This document shows, piece by piece, positions 27,863-37,850 of a stretch of DNA of 64,000 nt (position 1 is the stretch's first letter; each line of letters starts with the position of its first letter). The position numbers were made by a program, and so were the translations under genes. The notes below the pieces were generated by a model. That model saw only the letters and a list, made by a program, of their open reading frames with translations. It had not been told where the DNA came from and did no database searches. Location of the stretch: positions 6,138,001-6,202,000 of the forward strand of contig NZ_CP117430.1 of the NCBI RefSeq assembly GCF_030687395.1, in the 5' to 3' direction. This DNA is from Pseudomonas wuhanensis (lineage in GTDB: Bacteria > Pseudomonadota > Gammaproteobacteria > Pseudomonadales > Pseudomonadaceae).

Positions 27863-29542
27863 ATGAGTAACAAGCTTAACGATGACTTGAAATTTCAGGC
27901 TTCGGAAAACACCTTGGGGCTGAATCCTGTTGTTGGACTACGCAGAAAGGATCTCTTGGGCTCTGCCCGCATGGTGCTGAGCCAGGCCATCAGGCAGCCC
28001 ATCCACAGTGCCAGGCATGTCGCCCATTTCGGCATCGAGCTCAAGAATGTGCTGCTCGGAAAATCCGAGCTTCAACCACAAAGTGATGACCGTCGCTTCC
28101 TTGACCCGGCGTGGAGTCAGAACCCGCTCTACAAACGTTATTTGCAAACTTATCTGGCATGGCGCAAAGAGCTTCACGCCTGGATCGATGACAGCAACCT
28201 CTCGCCCAAGGACGTCGCTCGCGGGCATTTCGTGATCAACCTCATGACCGAAGCCATGGCCCCGACCAATACGGCGGCCAACCCGGCGGCGGTCAAACGT
28301 TTCTTCGAAACCGGTGGCAAGAGCCTGCTCGACGGTCTCTCCCATCTGGCCAAGGATCTGGTGCACAACGGCGGCATGCCGAGCCAGGTCAACATGGGTG
28401 CATTCGAAGTCGGCAAGAGCCTGGGCGTGACCGAAGGCGCAGTGGTGTTTCGCAACGATGTGCTGGAGTTGATCCAGTACCGACCGATCACCGAGCAGGT
28501 GCATGAACGCCCACTGCTGGTGGTGCCGCCACAGATCAACAAGTTCTACGTTTTCGACCTGAGCCCGGACAAGAGCCTGGCGCGCTTCTGCCTGCGCAAC
28601 AACGTGCAGACGTTCATCGTCAGCTGGCGTAACCCGACCAAGGAGCAGCGCGAGTGGGGTCTGTCGACCTACATCGAAGCGCTCAAGGAAGCGGTCGATG
28701 TCGTCACCGCGATCACTGGCAGCAAAGACGTGAACATGCTCGGCGCCTGCTCCGGCGGCATCACCTGCACCGCACTGCTGGGTCATTACGCAGCGATCGG
28801 TGAGAAGAAGGTCAACGCCCTCACCTTGCTGGTCAGCGTGCTGGACACCACCCTGGACAGCGATGTGGCCCTGTTCGTCGACGAGCAGACCCTCGAAGCC
28901 GCCAAGCGCCATTCCTACCAGGCCGGTGTACTGGAAGGTCGCGACATGGCGAAAGTCTTCGCCTGGATGCGCCCCAACGACCTGATCTGGAACTACTGGG
29001 TCAACAACTACCTGCTGGGTAATGAGCCGCCGGTTTTCGACATTCTGTTCTGGAACAATGACACCACCCGGTTGCCGGCGGCGTTCCATGGCGACCTGAT
29101 CGAGATGTTCAAAAACAACCCACTGATCCGTCCCGACGCCCTGGAAGTGTGCGGCACACCGATCGACCTCAAACAGGTGACTGCCGACATCTTTTCCCTG
29201 GCCGGCACCAACGATCACATCACCCCGTGGAAGTCCTGCTACAAGTCGGCACAACTGTTCGGCGGCAAAGTCGAGTTCGTGCTGTCCAGCAGCGGGCATA
29301 TCCAGAGCATTCTGAACCCGCCGGGCAATCCGAAAGCACGCTACATGACCAGCACCGACATGCCGGCCAAGGCTGAGGAGTGGATGGAAAACTCCACCAA
29401 GCACACCGACTCCTGGTGGTTGCATTGGCAGGCGTGGCAGGCCGAGCGCTCGGGCAAACTGAAAAAATCCCCCGCCAACCTTGGCAATAAGACCTATCCA
29501 GCGGGTGAAGCTTCGCCGGGCACTTACGTGCATGAACGTTGA
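27863..29542 (+). CDS. phaC1: Class II polyhydroxyalkanoate synthase 1
   Basis: Polymerises (R)-3-hydroxyacyl-CoA (medium chain, C6-C14) into PHA at the granule surface. 559 residues, typical class II length. Catalytic Cys296 sits in the lipase-like box GACSGG, with Asp451 in GTNDHITPW and His479 in SSGHIQSIL. N-terminus MSNKLNDDLKFQASENTLGL. Head of phaC1-phaZ-phaC2-phaD; the upstream 242 bases carry a candidate sigma-54 site. Confidence 0.97.
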   Translation: MSNKLNDDLKFQASENTLGLNPVVGLRRKDLLGSARMVLSQAIRQPIHSARHVAHFGIELKNVLLGKSELQPQSDDRRFLDPAWSQNPLYKRYLQTYLAWRKELHAWIDDSNLSPKDVARGHFVINLMTEAMAPTNTAANPAAVKRFFETGGKSLLDGLSHLAKDLVHNGGMPSQVNMGAFEVGKSLGVTEGAVVFRNDVLELIQYRPITEQVHERPLLVVPPQINKFYVFDLSPDKSLARFCLRNNVQTFIVSWRNPTKEQREWGLSTYIEALKEAVDVVTAITGSKDVNMLGACSGGITCTALLGHYAAIGEKKVNALTLLVSVLDTTLDSDVALFVDEQTLEAAKRHSYQAGVLEGRDMAKVFAWMRPNDLIWNYWVNNYLLGNEPPVFDILFWNNDTTRLPAAFHGDLIEMFKNNPLIRPDALEVCGTPIDLKQVTADIFSLAGTNDHITPWKSCYKSAQLFGGKVEFVLSSSGHIQSILNPPGNPKARYMTSTDMPAKAEEWMENSTKHTDSWWLHWQAWQAERSGKLKKSPANLGNKTYPAGEASPGTYVHER

Positions 29543-29676
29543 GTTTCAAATGACTCGCAGTCCGCGGCACTGGGAGGTGCCGCGATCTCTATCGATTACT
29601 CTCGAGGCCAGCCTCGAACATTCTGCGACGGCCCGGGACGGCTCGATCAGCGTTTAAAACCTACAGGGCTCTGTGC

Positions 29677-30531
29677 ATGCCGCAACCGTTCGTCTTTCGT
29701 ACCGTCAACCTGGATGGCCAGACCCTCCGCACTGCGGTACGCCCCGGCAAGCCTCACTTGACGCCCTTGCTGATTTTCAACGGCATCGGCGCCAACCTGG
29801 AGCTGATATTCCCGTTCGTCCAGGCTCTGGATCCGGACCTGGAAGTCATCGCCTTCGACGTACCCGGCGTCGGCGGCTCATCGACTCCCACCCGCCCGTA
29901 TCGCTTTTCGGGCCTGGCGAAACTCACGGCTCGAATGCTCGACTATCTCGATTACGGGCAAGTCAATGTGATCGGCGTGTCATGGGGTGGCGCCCTGGCG
30001 CAACAATTTGCCTATGACTATCCCGAGCGCTGCAAGAAGCTGGTGCTGGCAGCTACAGCGGCCGGCACAGTGATGGTGCCGGGCAAGCCGAAAGTGTTGT
30101 GGATGATGGCCAGCCCACGGCGCTACATCCAGCCATCCCATGTGATCCGGATTGCACCGATGATATATGGCGGCTCGTTCCGTCGCGATCCGACCCTGGC
30201 AGCCAGTCACGCCGCCAGGGTCCGTTCGGCAGGCAAACTCGGTTATTACTGGCAGCTGTTCGCCGGGCTCGGCTGGACCAGCATTCACTGGCTGCACAAG
30301 ATCAACCAGCCAACTCTGGTGCTGGCCGGCGACGACGATCCACTGATCCCGCTGATCAACATGCGCATGTTGGCTTGGCGAATTCCAAATGCCCAATTGC
30401 ACATCATCGATGACGGCCATCTGTTTTTGATTACCCGTGCCGAAGCGGTGGCACCGATCATCATGAAGTTTCTTGAAGAGGAACGTCAGCGCGCAGTCAT
30501 GCATCCGCATCCGGCGCCATCGGGCGGTTAA
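29677..30531 (+). CDS. phaZ: Intracellular medium-chain PHA depolymerase
   Basis: Alpha/beta hydrolase that releases 3-hydroxyacids from stored PHA. 284 residues; nucleophile Ser102 in GVSWGGALAQ, Asp221 in GDDDPLIPL and His248 in DDGHLFLI. These positions coincide with the triad known for the P. putida enzyme. It lies between the two synthase genes (134 bases after phaC1), so synthesis and mobilisation are probably co-expressed. Confidence 0.96.
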   Translation: MPQPFVFRTVNLDGQTLRTAVRPGKPHLTPLLIFNGIGANLELIFPFVQALDPDLEVIAFDVPGVGGSSTPTRPYRFSGLAKLTARMLDYLDYGQVNVIGVSWGGALAQQFAYDYPERCKKLVLAATAAGTVMVPGKPKVLWMMASPRRYIQPSHVIRIAPMIYGGSFRRDPTLAASHAARVRSAGKLGYYWQLFAGLGWTSIHWLHKINQPTLVLAGDDDPLIPLINMRMLAWRIPNAQLHIIDDGHLFLITRAEAVAPIIMKFLEEERQRAVMHPHPAPSGG

Positions 30532-30532
30532 C

Positions 30533-30564
30533 CGACTCCGGCTTTTGTTTATGAAAAGGAGTCG
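30533..30564 (+). terminator. Hairpin after phaZ (possible attenuator)
   Basis: Arms CGACTCC (30533-30539) and GGAGTCG (30558-30564), with inner TTTT/AAAA pairing, start one base after the phaZ stop and about 100 bases before phaC2. No T tract follows, so partial termination or mRNA stabilisation are both possible. Confidence 0.4.
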
Positions 30565-30660
30565 CCAGGAGGCCGTGCCGCGCAACAACCCGCAACAACG
30601 TCTATGGTGTTTTGTTCGGGTGTGTTTGTTTTTGGCCTGATGACGAAGGAGTGTTAACTC

Positions 30661-32343
30661 ATGCGCGACAAACCAGCGAAGGGCTCTTTGCCCACTCCCG
30701 CTGCATTCATCAATGCTCAGAGTGCGATTACCGGTCTGCGCGGCCGGGATTTGCTTTCGACCTTGCGCAGCCTGGCCACCCACGGCCTGCGCAACCCGGT
30801 GTATACGGCCCGGCATGCCTTGAAGCTGGGCGGCCAGTTGGGCCGTGTCCTGTTGGGTGAAACCCTGCACCCGACCAACCCGCAGGACAGTCGCTTTACC
30901 GACCCGACGTGGAGTCTCAATCCTTTTTATCGCCGCAGCCTGCAGGCCTATCTGAGCTGGCAGAAAGAAGTCAAAAGCTGGATTGATGAAAGCAACATGA
31001 GCCCGGATGATCGTGCCCGCGCCCACTTCGCCTTTGCCTTGATCAACGACGCCGTGGCGCCGTCCAACACCCTGCTCAATCCGCTGGCGATCAAGGAACT
31101 CTTCAACTCCGGCGGCAGCAGCCTGGTCCGGGGCATTGGCCATTTGCTCGACGACCTTCTGCACAACGACGGCCTTCCAAGACAAGTCACCAAACAAGCA
31201 TTCGAGGTGGGCAAAACGGTCGCCACCACCACCGGCTCCGTGGTGTTTCGCAATGAGCTGCTGGAGCTGATCCAGTACAAGCCGATGAGCGAAAAACAGT
31301 ATTCCAAACCCTTGCTGATCGTGCCGCCACAGATCAACAAGTACTACATTTTCGATTTGAGCCCCAACAACAGCTTCGTCCAGTACGCCCTTAAAAACGG
31401 TTTGCAGACCTTCATTATCAGCTGGCGCAATCCCGATGTGCGTCATCGCGAATGGGGGTTGTCGTCTTACGTCGAAGCCGTAGAAGAAGCGATGAATGTG
31501 TGCCGGGCGATCACCGGCGCTCGCGAGGTCAACCTGATGGGGGCCTGTGCCGGCGGGCTGACCATCGCTGCGCTGCAAGGGCATTTGCAGGCCAAGCGGC
31601 AGCTGCGACGGGTGTCCAGCGCGACCTACCTGGTCAGCATGCTCGACAGCCAGATAGACAGCCCGGCCACCCTCTTCGCCGACGAACAGACGCTGGAAGC
31701 GGCCAAGCGCCGCTCATATCAGAAGGGCGTTCTGGAAGGTCGCGACATGGCCAGGGTGTTTGCCTGGATGCGTCCCAACGATTTGATCTGGAATTACTTC
31801 GTCAATAACTACCTGCTCGGCAAGGAGCCGCCGGCGTTCGACATCCTCTACTGGAACAATGACAACACGCGCCTGCCGGCGGCGTTTCATGGCGACCTGC
31901 TGGATTTCTTCAAGCACAACCCGCTGAATCATCCGGGCGGGCTGGAAGTGTGCGGCACACCGATCGACCTGCAAAAAGTTACCGTCGACAGTTTCAGTGT
32001 GGCGGGCATAAACGATCACATCACCCCGTGGGATGCAGTGTATCGCTCGACCTTGCTGCTGGGTGGTGAGCGGCGCTTCGTATTGTCCAACAGCGGTCAT
32101 GTGCAGAGCATTCTCAACCCGCCCAATAATCCGAAAGCCAACTACGTCGAGAATCCGAAACTGAGCAGCGACCCGCGGGCCTGGTATTACGACGCCAAAC
32201 GCGTCGACGGTAGCTGGTGGACGCAATGGCTGAGCTGGATTCAGGAACGCTCCGGCGCACAACGCGAAACCCAGATGGCCCTCGGCAACCAGAACTATCC
32301 ACCGATGGAGGCAGCACCCGGTACTTACGTGCGCGTGCGCTGA
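30661..32343 (+). CDS. phaC2: Class II polyhydroxyalkanoate synthase 2
   Basis: Second medium-chain PHA synthase, 560 residues. Catalytic Cys296 is in GACAGG, Asp452 in GINDHITPW and His480 in NSGHVQSIL. The middle and C-terminal halves run closely parallel to PhaC1 (AKRRSYQKGVLEGRDMARVF against AKRHSYQAGVLEGRDMAKVF), showing an old tandem duplication split by phaZ. The N-terminus (MRDKPAKGSLPTPAAFINAQ) is divergent. Confidence 0.96.
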   Translation: MRDKPAKGSLPTPAAFINAQSAITGLRGRDLLSTLRSLATHGLRNPVYTARHALKLGGQLGRVLLGETLHPTNPQDSRFTDPTWSLNPFYRRSLQAYLSWQKEVKSWIDESNMSPDDRARAHFAFALINDAVAPSNTLLNPLAIKELFNSGGSSLVRGIGHLLDDLLHNDGLPRQVTKQAFEVGKTVATTTGSVVFRNELLELIQYKPMSEKQYSKPLLIVPPQINKYYIFDLSPNNSFVQYALKNGLQTFIISWRNPDVRHREWGLSSYVEAVEEAMNVCRAITGAREVNLMGACAGGLTIAALQGHLQAKRQLRRVSSATYLVSMLDSQIDSPATLFADEQTLEAAKRRSYQKGVLEGRDMARVFAWMRPNDLIWNYFVNNYLLGKEPPAFDILYWNNDNTRLPAAFHGDLLDFFKHNPLNHPGGLEVCGTPIDLQKVTVDSFSVAGINDHITPWDAVYRSTLLLGGERRFVLSNSGHVQSILNPPNNPKANYVENPKLSSDPRAWYYDAKRVDGSWWTQWLSWIQERSGAQRETQMALGNQNYPPMEAAPGTYVRVR

Positions 32344-32402
32344 CGTTCAACGAACCACGGCCGTCAATGGCCGTGGTATGACTCGACCATTAAGAAGACT
32401 GG

Positions 32403-33023
32403 ATGAAAACCCGCGACCGGATTCTCGAATGTGCCCTGCAGTTGTTCAACCAGAAGGGCGAGCCGAATGTGTCCACCATGGAAGTGGCCAACGAAATGGG
32501 CATCAGCCCAGGCAACCTCTACTACCACTTTCACGGCAAGGAGCCGCTGATCCTCGGGCTGTTCGAGCGTTTCCAGGCCGAATTGACGCCCTTGCTCGAC
32601 CCACCGTCCGATGTGGAATTGGCGCCCGAAGATTACTGGCTGTTTCTGCACCTGATCATCGAACGCCTGGCCCATTACCGGTTTCTATTCCAGGACCTGT
32701 CGAACCTTGCCGGCCGCCTGCCGAAACTGGCCAAGGGGATACGCAACCTGCTCAATGCGTTGAAGCGCACACTGGCTTCATTGCTCGCACAGTTGAAAGC
32801 TCAAGGTCAGTTGGTCAGTGACACCCAGGCGTTGGGGCAGTTGGTGGAACAAATCACCATGACGTTACTGTTCTCGCTGGACTATCAGCGGATTCTCGAC
32901 CGTGAAGGTGAAGTGAGGCTGGTGGTGTATCAGATCATGATGCTGGTGGCGCCACACTTATTGCCACCGGTGAAAGTCGCGACCGAGCGGTTGGCGTTGC
33001 AGTACCTCGAAGAGCAACACTAA
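32403..33023 (+). CDS. phaD: TetR-family regulator of the PHA locus
   Basis: 206-residue TetR-type protein: N-terminal helix-turn-helix (RILECALQLFNQKGEPNVST, EMGISPGNLYYHFHGKEPL) and an all-helical ligand domain. In P. putida PhaD activates the phaC1 and phaI promoters with a fatty-acid-derived ligand. Its place 59 bases after phaC2 at the end of the cluster fits. Effector specificity cannot be read here. Confidence 0.93.
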   Translation: MKTRDRILECALQLFNQKGEPNVSTMEVANEMGISPGNLYYHFHGKEPLILGLFERFQAELTPLLDPPSDVELAPEDYWLFLHLIIERLAHYRFLFQDLSNLAGRLPKLAKGIRNLLNALKRTLASLLAQLKAQGQLVSDTQALGQLVEQITMTLLFSLDYQRILDREGEVRLVVYQIMMLVAPHLLPPVKVATERLALQYLEEQH

Positions 33024-33025
33024 TC

Positions 33026-33110
33026 CTGTGGGAGCGGGCTTGCCCGCGATAGCGGTAGTCCATTCGACATCATTGTTGCCTGACCAGACGCCATCGCGGG
33101 CAAGCCCGCT
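33026..33110. repeat. REP pair interrupted by the IS110 element
   Basis: Left unit 33026-33049 is complete (CTGTGGGAGCGGGCTTGCCC). The right unit starts at 33094 (TCGCGGGCAAGCCCGCT) and stops abruptly at 33110. Its missing end, CCCACATTGG, is found 1.24 kb away at 34351. Joining the halves recreates a normal inverted REP pair. Confidence 0.9.
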
Positions 33111-33140
33111 TGTGTCTTGCGCAGGACTTAGACTGAGGAT

Positions 33141-33288
33141 GAGAGCGGTGAGTGGCAAGCTGAACGCCCGGAGTGCTAGCAGCACGTGTGGGAGCCCATG
33201 CTGCCATTCACCTCTCCACTCTGGTTATTGAGCCCGAACAGTTGAACGAGCCGACCTCGAACATTACAAGCGTGGAGCCCAACCAGAG
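33141..33288 (+). ncRNA. Candidate IS110 bridge RNA (minimal span)
   Basis: Two adjacent stem-internal-loop units. First (target loop): an 11-bp stem 33147-33157/33202-33212, extendable by GAGA/TCTC; inner hairpin GTGCT-AGC-AGCAC (33173-33185). On the 5' side, GCCCG (33166-33170) equals the REP left of the CT core. On the 3' side, TGTGGGAG (33187-33194) is complementary to CTCCCACA, the core plus right flank. Second (donor loop): stem CTCTGGTT/AACCAGAG (33219-33226/33281-33288), inner hairpin CGAG/CTCG. ACAGTTG (33238-33244) equals the element's right end before its CT; ACAAG (33266-33270) is complementary to CTTGT at the left junction. Transcript ends are not determined; all pairing was done by hand. 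Confidence 0.75.
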
Positions 33289-33321
33289 CGCTCTCATTTA
33301 TGAGTGTAAGAGGGTTTAGCC

Positions 33322-34249
<928 letters not shown>

Positions 34250-34393
34250 ACAGACTGCTTGCTCATTTGGGAAATCACATGGTTTGAGACTGTGGAAGTT
34301 CGGCTGCCCTTTGATCAAACTTCAAAATAAAAGACATCAAGACAGTTGCTCCCACATTGGATTTGTGGTGTTTTCTAGAATCCATGCACAAAC

Positions 34394-34423
34394 AAAAACG
34401 CCCGACCTTCGCAGGCCGGGCGT
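34394..34423 (-). terminator. phaF/phaI terminator
   Basis: Arms CGCCCG (34399-34404) and CGGGCG (34417-34422) with partial inner pairing. On the minus strand a TTTTTG tract follows. It lies beyond phaF, with the GATCGTTCCC palindrome between it and the stop. Confidence 0.75.
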
Positions 34424-34533
34424 GATCGTTCCCATGCTCCGCGTGGGAATGCAGCCGGTGACGCTCTGCGTCACTGCCGCAATGGACGCGGAGCGTCCGG
34501 TGAGGCATTCCCACGCGGAGCGTGGGAACGATC
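34424..34533. repeat. GATCGTTCCCACGC palindrome, copy 2 of 4
   Basis: Bounded by GATCGTTCCCATGCTCCGCG and its inverse ending at 34533, one base before the phaF stop codon triplet. The inner inverted repeat is GACGCTCTGCGTC/GACGCGGAGCGTC. Confidence 0.88.
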
Positions 34534-34534
34534 A

Positions 34535-35344
34535 TCAGGACTGACTGGTTGGCGTCGATGGAGCCGGCGCGGCAGTCGGGGTTACAGCAGGGGTCGGTGC
34601 AGTGGCGGAGTTCGCCGTGCTGACCGGGGTTACCGGCTTGGCGGCAGCCGCTGCTGGTTTCGGTGCAGCCACTTTCGGGGCGGCCGGTTTTTTCACTGCT
34701 GGCTTCTTCGCTGCAGCGGGTTTGGCTGCTGCGGTTTTAGCTGCAGGTTTGGCCGCCGGTTTTGCGGCTGGTTTTGCGGCAGGTTTTACGGCTGCTTTGG
34801 CTGCAGGTTTCGCCGCGGCAGTTTTGGTTGCCGGTTTAGCGGCAGCCTTGGCCAATGGTTTGGCTACGCTTTTGGCTGCTGGTTTGGCCGCTGGTTTGGC
34901 TGCCGCGGTTTTCGCCGCAACAGGCGCAACCTTGGCACCGGTGAGTTTTTCGATTTGCTTGGTCAGGGTATCGACCTTGCTGTGCAGTGCCTTGACCTCA
35001 TTGCGGCTCGGTACACCCAGGCGCGAAATAGCGCTGTTCAGACGCTTGTCGAAAGCCCCTTCCAGCTCATCCCATTTGCCCAGTGCGCGATCTTTCACGC
35101 CGCTGATGCGCGACTTGGCCGACGAAGCGGAGTCCTTGGCGGCATCGACTTTTTTGCCGACAGCGCTCTTGGTGAGCTTCTCGGCTTTCTCGCCGTCCTT
35201 GACCAATGCATCGAAGAGCTTGCTGCCGTCAGTGTCAATCTTCGAGTACACGCCTAAACCAGCCAGCCAGATCTTGCGGGAGTAGTCTTCGACCTTCCCG
35301 ATCCACGAGCTGCCTTCTTTTTCAGTATTCTTTTTACCAGCCAT
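34535..35344 (-). CDS. phaF: PHA granule-associated phasin PhaF (histone-like C-terminus)
   Basis: 269-residue phasin that coats PHA granules and binds DNA, distributing granules at cell division. The N-terminal phasin domain (about 1-95: WIGKVEDYSRKIWLAGLGVY) resembles PhaI. A short leucine-zipper-like region (VKALHSKVDTLTKQIEKLTG) follows, then a long Ala/Lys/Pro tail of AAKPA-type repeats (about 130-235) like histone H1. The start is the ATG at 35344, with AAGGAG 6 bases upstream; the open frame extends 10 codons further without reason. Transcribed after phaI and opposite to phaC1ZC2D. Confidence 0.95.
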   Translation of the reverse strand: MAGKKNTEKEGSSWIGKVEDYSRKIWLAGLGVYSKIDTDGSKLFDALVKDGEKAEKLTKSAVGKKVDAAKDSASSAKSRISGVKDRALGKWDELEGAFDKRLNSAISRLGVPSRNEVKALHSKVDTLTKQIEKLTGAKVAPVAAKTAAAKPAAKPAAKSVAKPLAKAAAKPATKTAAAKPAAKAAVKPAAKPAAKPAAKPAAKTAAAKPAAAKKPAVKKPAAPKVAAPKPAAAAAKPVTPVSTANSATAPTPAVTPTAAPAPSTPTSQS

Positions 35345-35354
35345 CCCGTTCTCC

Positions 35355-35777
35355 TTAAGATTTACGCGCGACACGTTCGAGCAATGCCGTCAGCTCATCG
35401 AGCTTAGCAGAGAGTGTCTCAACGTCATGTTTAGACGGAATGCCGATACGATTCAAGGCACTTGCGATACGTGTATCGAAAGCCCTTTCGACTTTGTCGA
35501 GTTGAAGTTCGACTTTGCCTTTGAAAGTGCTCACTTCACTCTTGGCTTCATCGATCTCGGCATTGGCCGCTTCAAGTTTTTCAGTGACGACTTTTTTACC
35601 TTTCTTTTCAACAGCTTGACCAGCCTTGATCAGCTCTTGAACGTACTCGCTACCCTCTTGGCCGACCTTGGTGTAAGCACCCAGACCAGCGAGCCAGATC
35701 TTGCGGGCATACGATTTGACGTCGCCCAGGGCGTTAGTTTCAACGTCGACTTTTTTCTTCAAAATAACTTTGGCCAT
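35355..35777 (-). CDS. phaI: PHA granule-associated phasin PhaI
   Basis: 140-residue phasin starting MAKVILKKKVDVETNALGDV, with the same SYARKIWLAGLGAYTKVGQE block as PhaF and an amphipathic helical remainder (VELQLDKVERAFDTRIASAL). It lowers granule surface hydrophobicity. The ATG at 35777 has GAGGTG 5 bases upstream. Ten bases separate it from phaF. In related species phaI-phaF is activated by PhaD. Confidence 0.95.
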   Translation of the reverse strand: MAKVILKKKVDVETNALGDVKSYARKIWLAGLGAYTKVGQEGSEYVQELIKAGQAVEKKGKKVVTEKLEAANAEIDEAKSEVSTFKGKVELQLDKVERAFDTRIASALNRIGIPSKHDVETLSAKLDELTALLERVARKS

Positions 35778-35904
35778 GGTGCACCTCACGCGCAGAAGGG
35801 TCGAGGAACTGCCCGCAGAGAGTCGGGCTCAGGCACAAAGTAGTGAGAATAATTAGAAACGGCACCCTAACAACTGACATAAACAAGTAGGTACGCCGCC
35901 GAAC

Positions 35905-35999
35905 CTGTGGGAGCGGGCTTGCCCGCGAAGAGGCCTGTACATCCGCAATATCTCCTGCGGCAGGAATATCGTCTTCGCGGGCAAGCCCGCTCCCACAGG
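35905..35999. repeat. Inverted REP pair
   Basis: Two canonical units, CTGTGGGAGCGGGCTTGCCC and its inverse, 45 bases apart, between phaI and the granule-region gene. Both keep an unoccupied IS110 target string. Confidence 0.9.
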
Positions 36000-36025
36000 G
36001 TTCTCATTCCACAGAAAGAAATGGA

Positions 36026-36301
36026 TCAGGCCAGTGCTTTATCCAGAGCCCTTTCGATTTCCGATTTGATGGTGCCGCTCATGGCGGACATCAACAGGCC
36101 CAGCTCGACATCGACCTTGATCGAGTCTTCGCCCACATGCACCGCGCCTTTCACACCGGAACGCTTGAGGTTCAAGGTATCGCCGGACCACTGCGGCTCC
36201 AGGCCATATTGTTCGGACAGTTTCTGCGCCAACTTGTCGGCCTTCTCGCGGGCCGCTTCCTTACCCAGGCCGTGGGCACGCTCAACACTAATACGGGCCA
36301 T
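36026..36301 (-). CDS. Polyhydroxyalkanoic acid system (granule region) family protein
   Basis: 91-residue small protein, MARISVERAHGLGKEAAREK, of the family found near PHA genes (PHA_gran_rgn). It has an N-terminal helix, a beta sheet with GLEPQWSGDTLNLKRSGVKG, and a C-terminal helix SEIERALDKALA; the fold suggested by the family resembles small lipid- or membrane-binding proteins. No function is established from sequence. It lies next to the phasin genes in the same orientation. Confidence 0.85.
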   Translation of the reverse strand: MARISVERAHGLGKEAAREKADKLAQKLSEQYGLEPQWSGDTLNLKRSGVKGAVHVGEDSIKVDVELGLLMSAMSGTIKSEIERALDKALA

Positions 36302-36456
36302 CGAATGACTCCTGCTTTATCGTGACTTGCTCAAGACATCTTGACCCTGCATGCGTCAAAACGTCCCGGTAGTTGCCTATCTTACCTTCAGCCTTGCCAA
36401 GACAAAGCAGGCCACCGGGATTAGAATGTCCCGCATTCTCTTTTGGTGACAGCGAT

Positions 36457-37227
36457 ATGACTGATCAGCGCAAAGGCAGCGATGCCGAACCCACCACTCA
36501 CTTCGGCTTCAAAAACGTTCCGGAAAGCCAGAAAGCGGAAAAAGTCGCTGAAGTTTTCCACTCGGTAGCCGCCAAGTACGACCTGATGAACGACCTCCTG
36601 TCGGGCGGCATGCACCGTCTGTGGAAGCGTTTCGCGATCGAGCTGTCGGGCGTGCGTACCGGTAACCGCGTGCTGGACATCGCCGGCGGCACTGGAGACC
36701 TGACCCGCAAGTTCTCGCACCTTGTAGGACCTACCGGTCAGGTAGTGTTGGCCGACATCAACGAATCCATGCTCAAGGTCGGTCGTGACCGCCTGCTGGA
36801 CCTGGGTGTGTCCGGCAACGTCGAATTCGTCCAGGCCGATGCTGAAAAGCTGCCGTTTCCGGACAACCATTTCGATTGCGTGACCATCGCTTTCGGTCTG
36901 CGCAACGTGACGCATAAAGAAGACGCCCTGCGCTCGATGCTGCGTGTGCTGAAACCGGGCGGCCGTTTGCTGGTACTGGAGTTCTCCAAGCCGACCAACG
37001 CGCTGATGTCCAAAGCCTACGACGCCTATTCGTTCGCCTTCATGCCGTTGATGGGTAAGTTGATCACCAATGATTCGGAAAGCTATCGCTACCTGGCCGA
37101 ATCGATCCGCATGCACCCGAATCAGGAAACCCTGAAGTCGATGATGGTCGAGGCCGGTTTTGACCGCGTGACCTATCACAACATGACCGCAGGCATCGTC
37201 GCCCTGCACCGCGGCATCAAGCCCTGA
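36457..37227 (+). CDS. ubiE: Ubiquinone/menaquinone biosynthesis C-methyltransferase
   Basis: SAM-dependent C-methyltransferase acting on 2-polyprenyl-6-methoxy-1,4-benzoquinol in ubiquinone synthesis. 256 residues from the ATG at 36457 ([20 protein letters not shown]). The SAM-binding motif [12 protein letters not shown] and the UbiE blocks [17 protein letters not shown] and [19 protein letters not shown] are clear. Its stop overlaps the ubiJ start by one base. Confidence 0.97.
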   Translation: MTDQRKGSDAEPTTHFGFKNVPESQKAEKVAEVFHSVAAKYDLMNDLLSGGMHRLWKRFAIELSGVRTGNRVLDIAGGTGDLTRKFSHLVGPTGQVVLADINESMLKVGRDRLLDLGVSGNVEFVQADAEKLPFPDNHFDCVTIAFGLRNVTHKEDALRSMLRVLKPGGRLLVLEFSKPTNALMSKAYDAYSFAFMPLMGKLITNDSESYRYLAESIRMHPNQETLKSMMVEAGFDRVTYHNMTAGIVALHRGIKP

Positions 37228-37850
37228 TGTTGCTGGCCGGCCTGCTCGCCAGCGTTGAGCTTGGTCTGAACCGGGTGCTGCGTCTCGACAGCACGGCGCT
37301 GCCGCGGCTGGCGCATTTGAGTGGCAAGGTGATTGCCGTCGACTGCCGCAGCCCGGCGCTGCAAGTGTTCATCCTGCCCAGCGATGAAGGCCTGATGCTC
37401 GCCTCCCAGTGGGAAACCGGCGCCGACTGCACCTTGCGTGCACCGGCCTCAAGCCTGCTGAAACTGGCGACGAGCAAGGACAAGACTTCGGTCCTGCATG
37501 CCCCACAAGTCGAACTCGACGGCGATAGCGGCGTGCTGCTGGAACTGGCGGCGATCCTTCAGGACCTCGAACTGGACTGGGAGTACGAACTCTCACACTG
37601 GCTGGGACCTGTGACCACGCAACTGGTCGGCGGTCACCTGCGCAGCCGCGCACGCTGGTATCAGCAAGGGTTCGCCAGCCTGAACCAGAACCTGGGCGAA
37701 TACCTGGCCGAAGAATCGCGCGCCCTCGTCGGTCAGCACGAAGCTGACGCCCGTTTTAATGAACTGGACCAGATCAAGCTCGATCTGGAACGACTCGAGG
37801 CGCGTTTCGAGCGCCTTTCCCGATCCCTCGACCCAAGCGATAACGCATGA
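37227..37850 (+). CDS. ubiJ: Ubiquinone biosynthesis accessory factor UbiJ
   Basis: 207 residues with an SCP2-type sterol/lipid carrier domain at about 15-110 ([20 protein letters not shown]) and a C-terminal coiled coil ([20 protein letters not shown]). With UbiK it is thought to present hydrophobic intermediates to the Ubi complex. Translationally coupled to ubiE (TGATG) and to ubiB (ATGA). Confidence 0.94.
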   Translation: MLLAGLLASVELGLNRVLRLDSTALPRLAHLSGKVIAVDCRSPALQVFILPSDEGLMLASQWETGADCTLRAPASSLLKLATSKDKTSVLHAPQVELDGDSGVLLELAAILQDLELDWEYELSHWLGPVTTQLVGGHLRSRARWYQQGFASLNQNLGEYLAEESRALVGQHEADARFNELDQIKLDLERLEARFERLSRSLDPSDNA

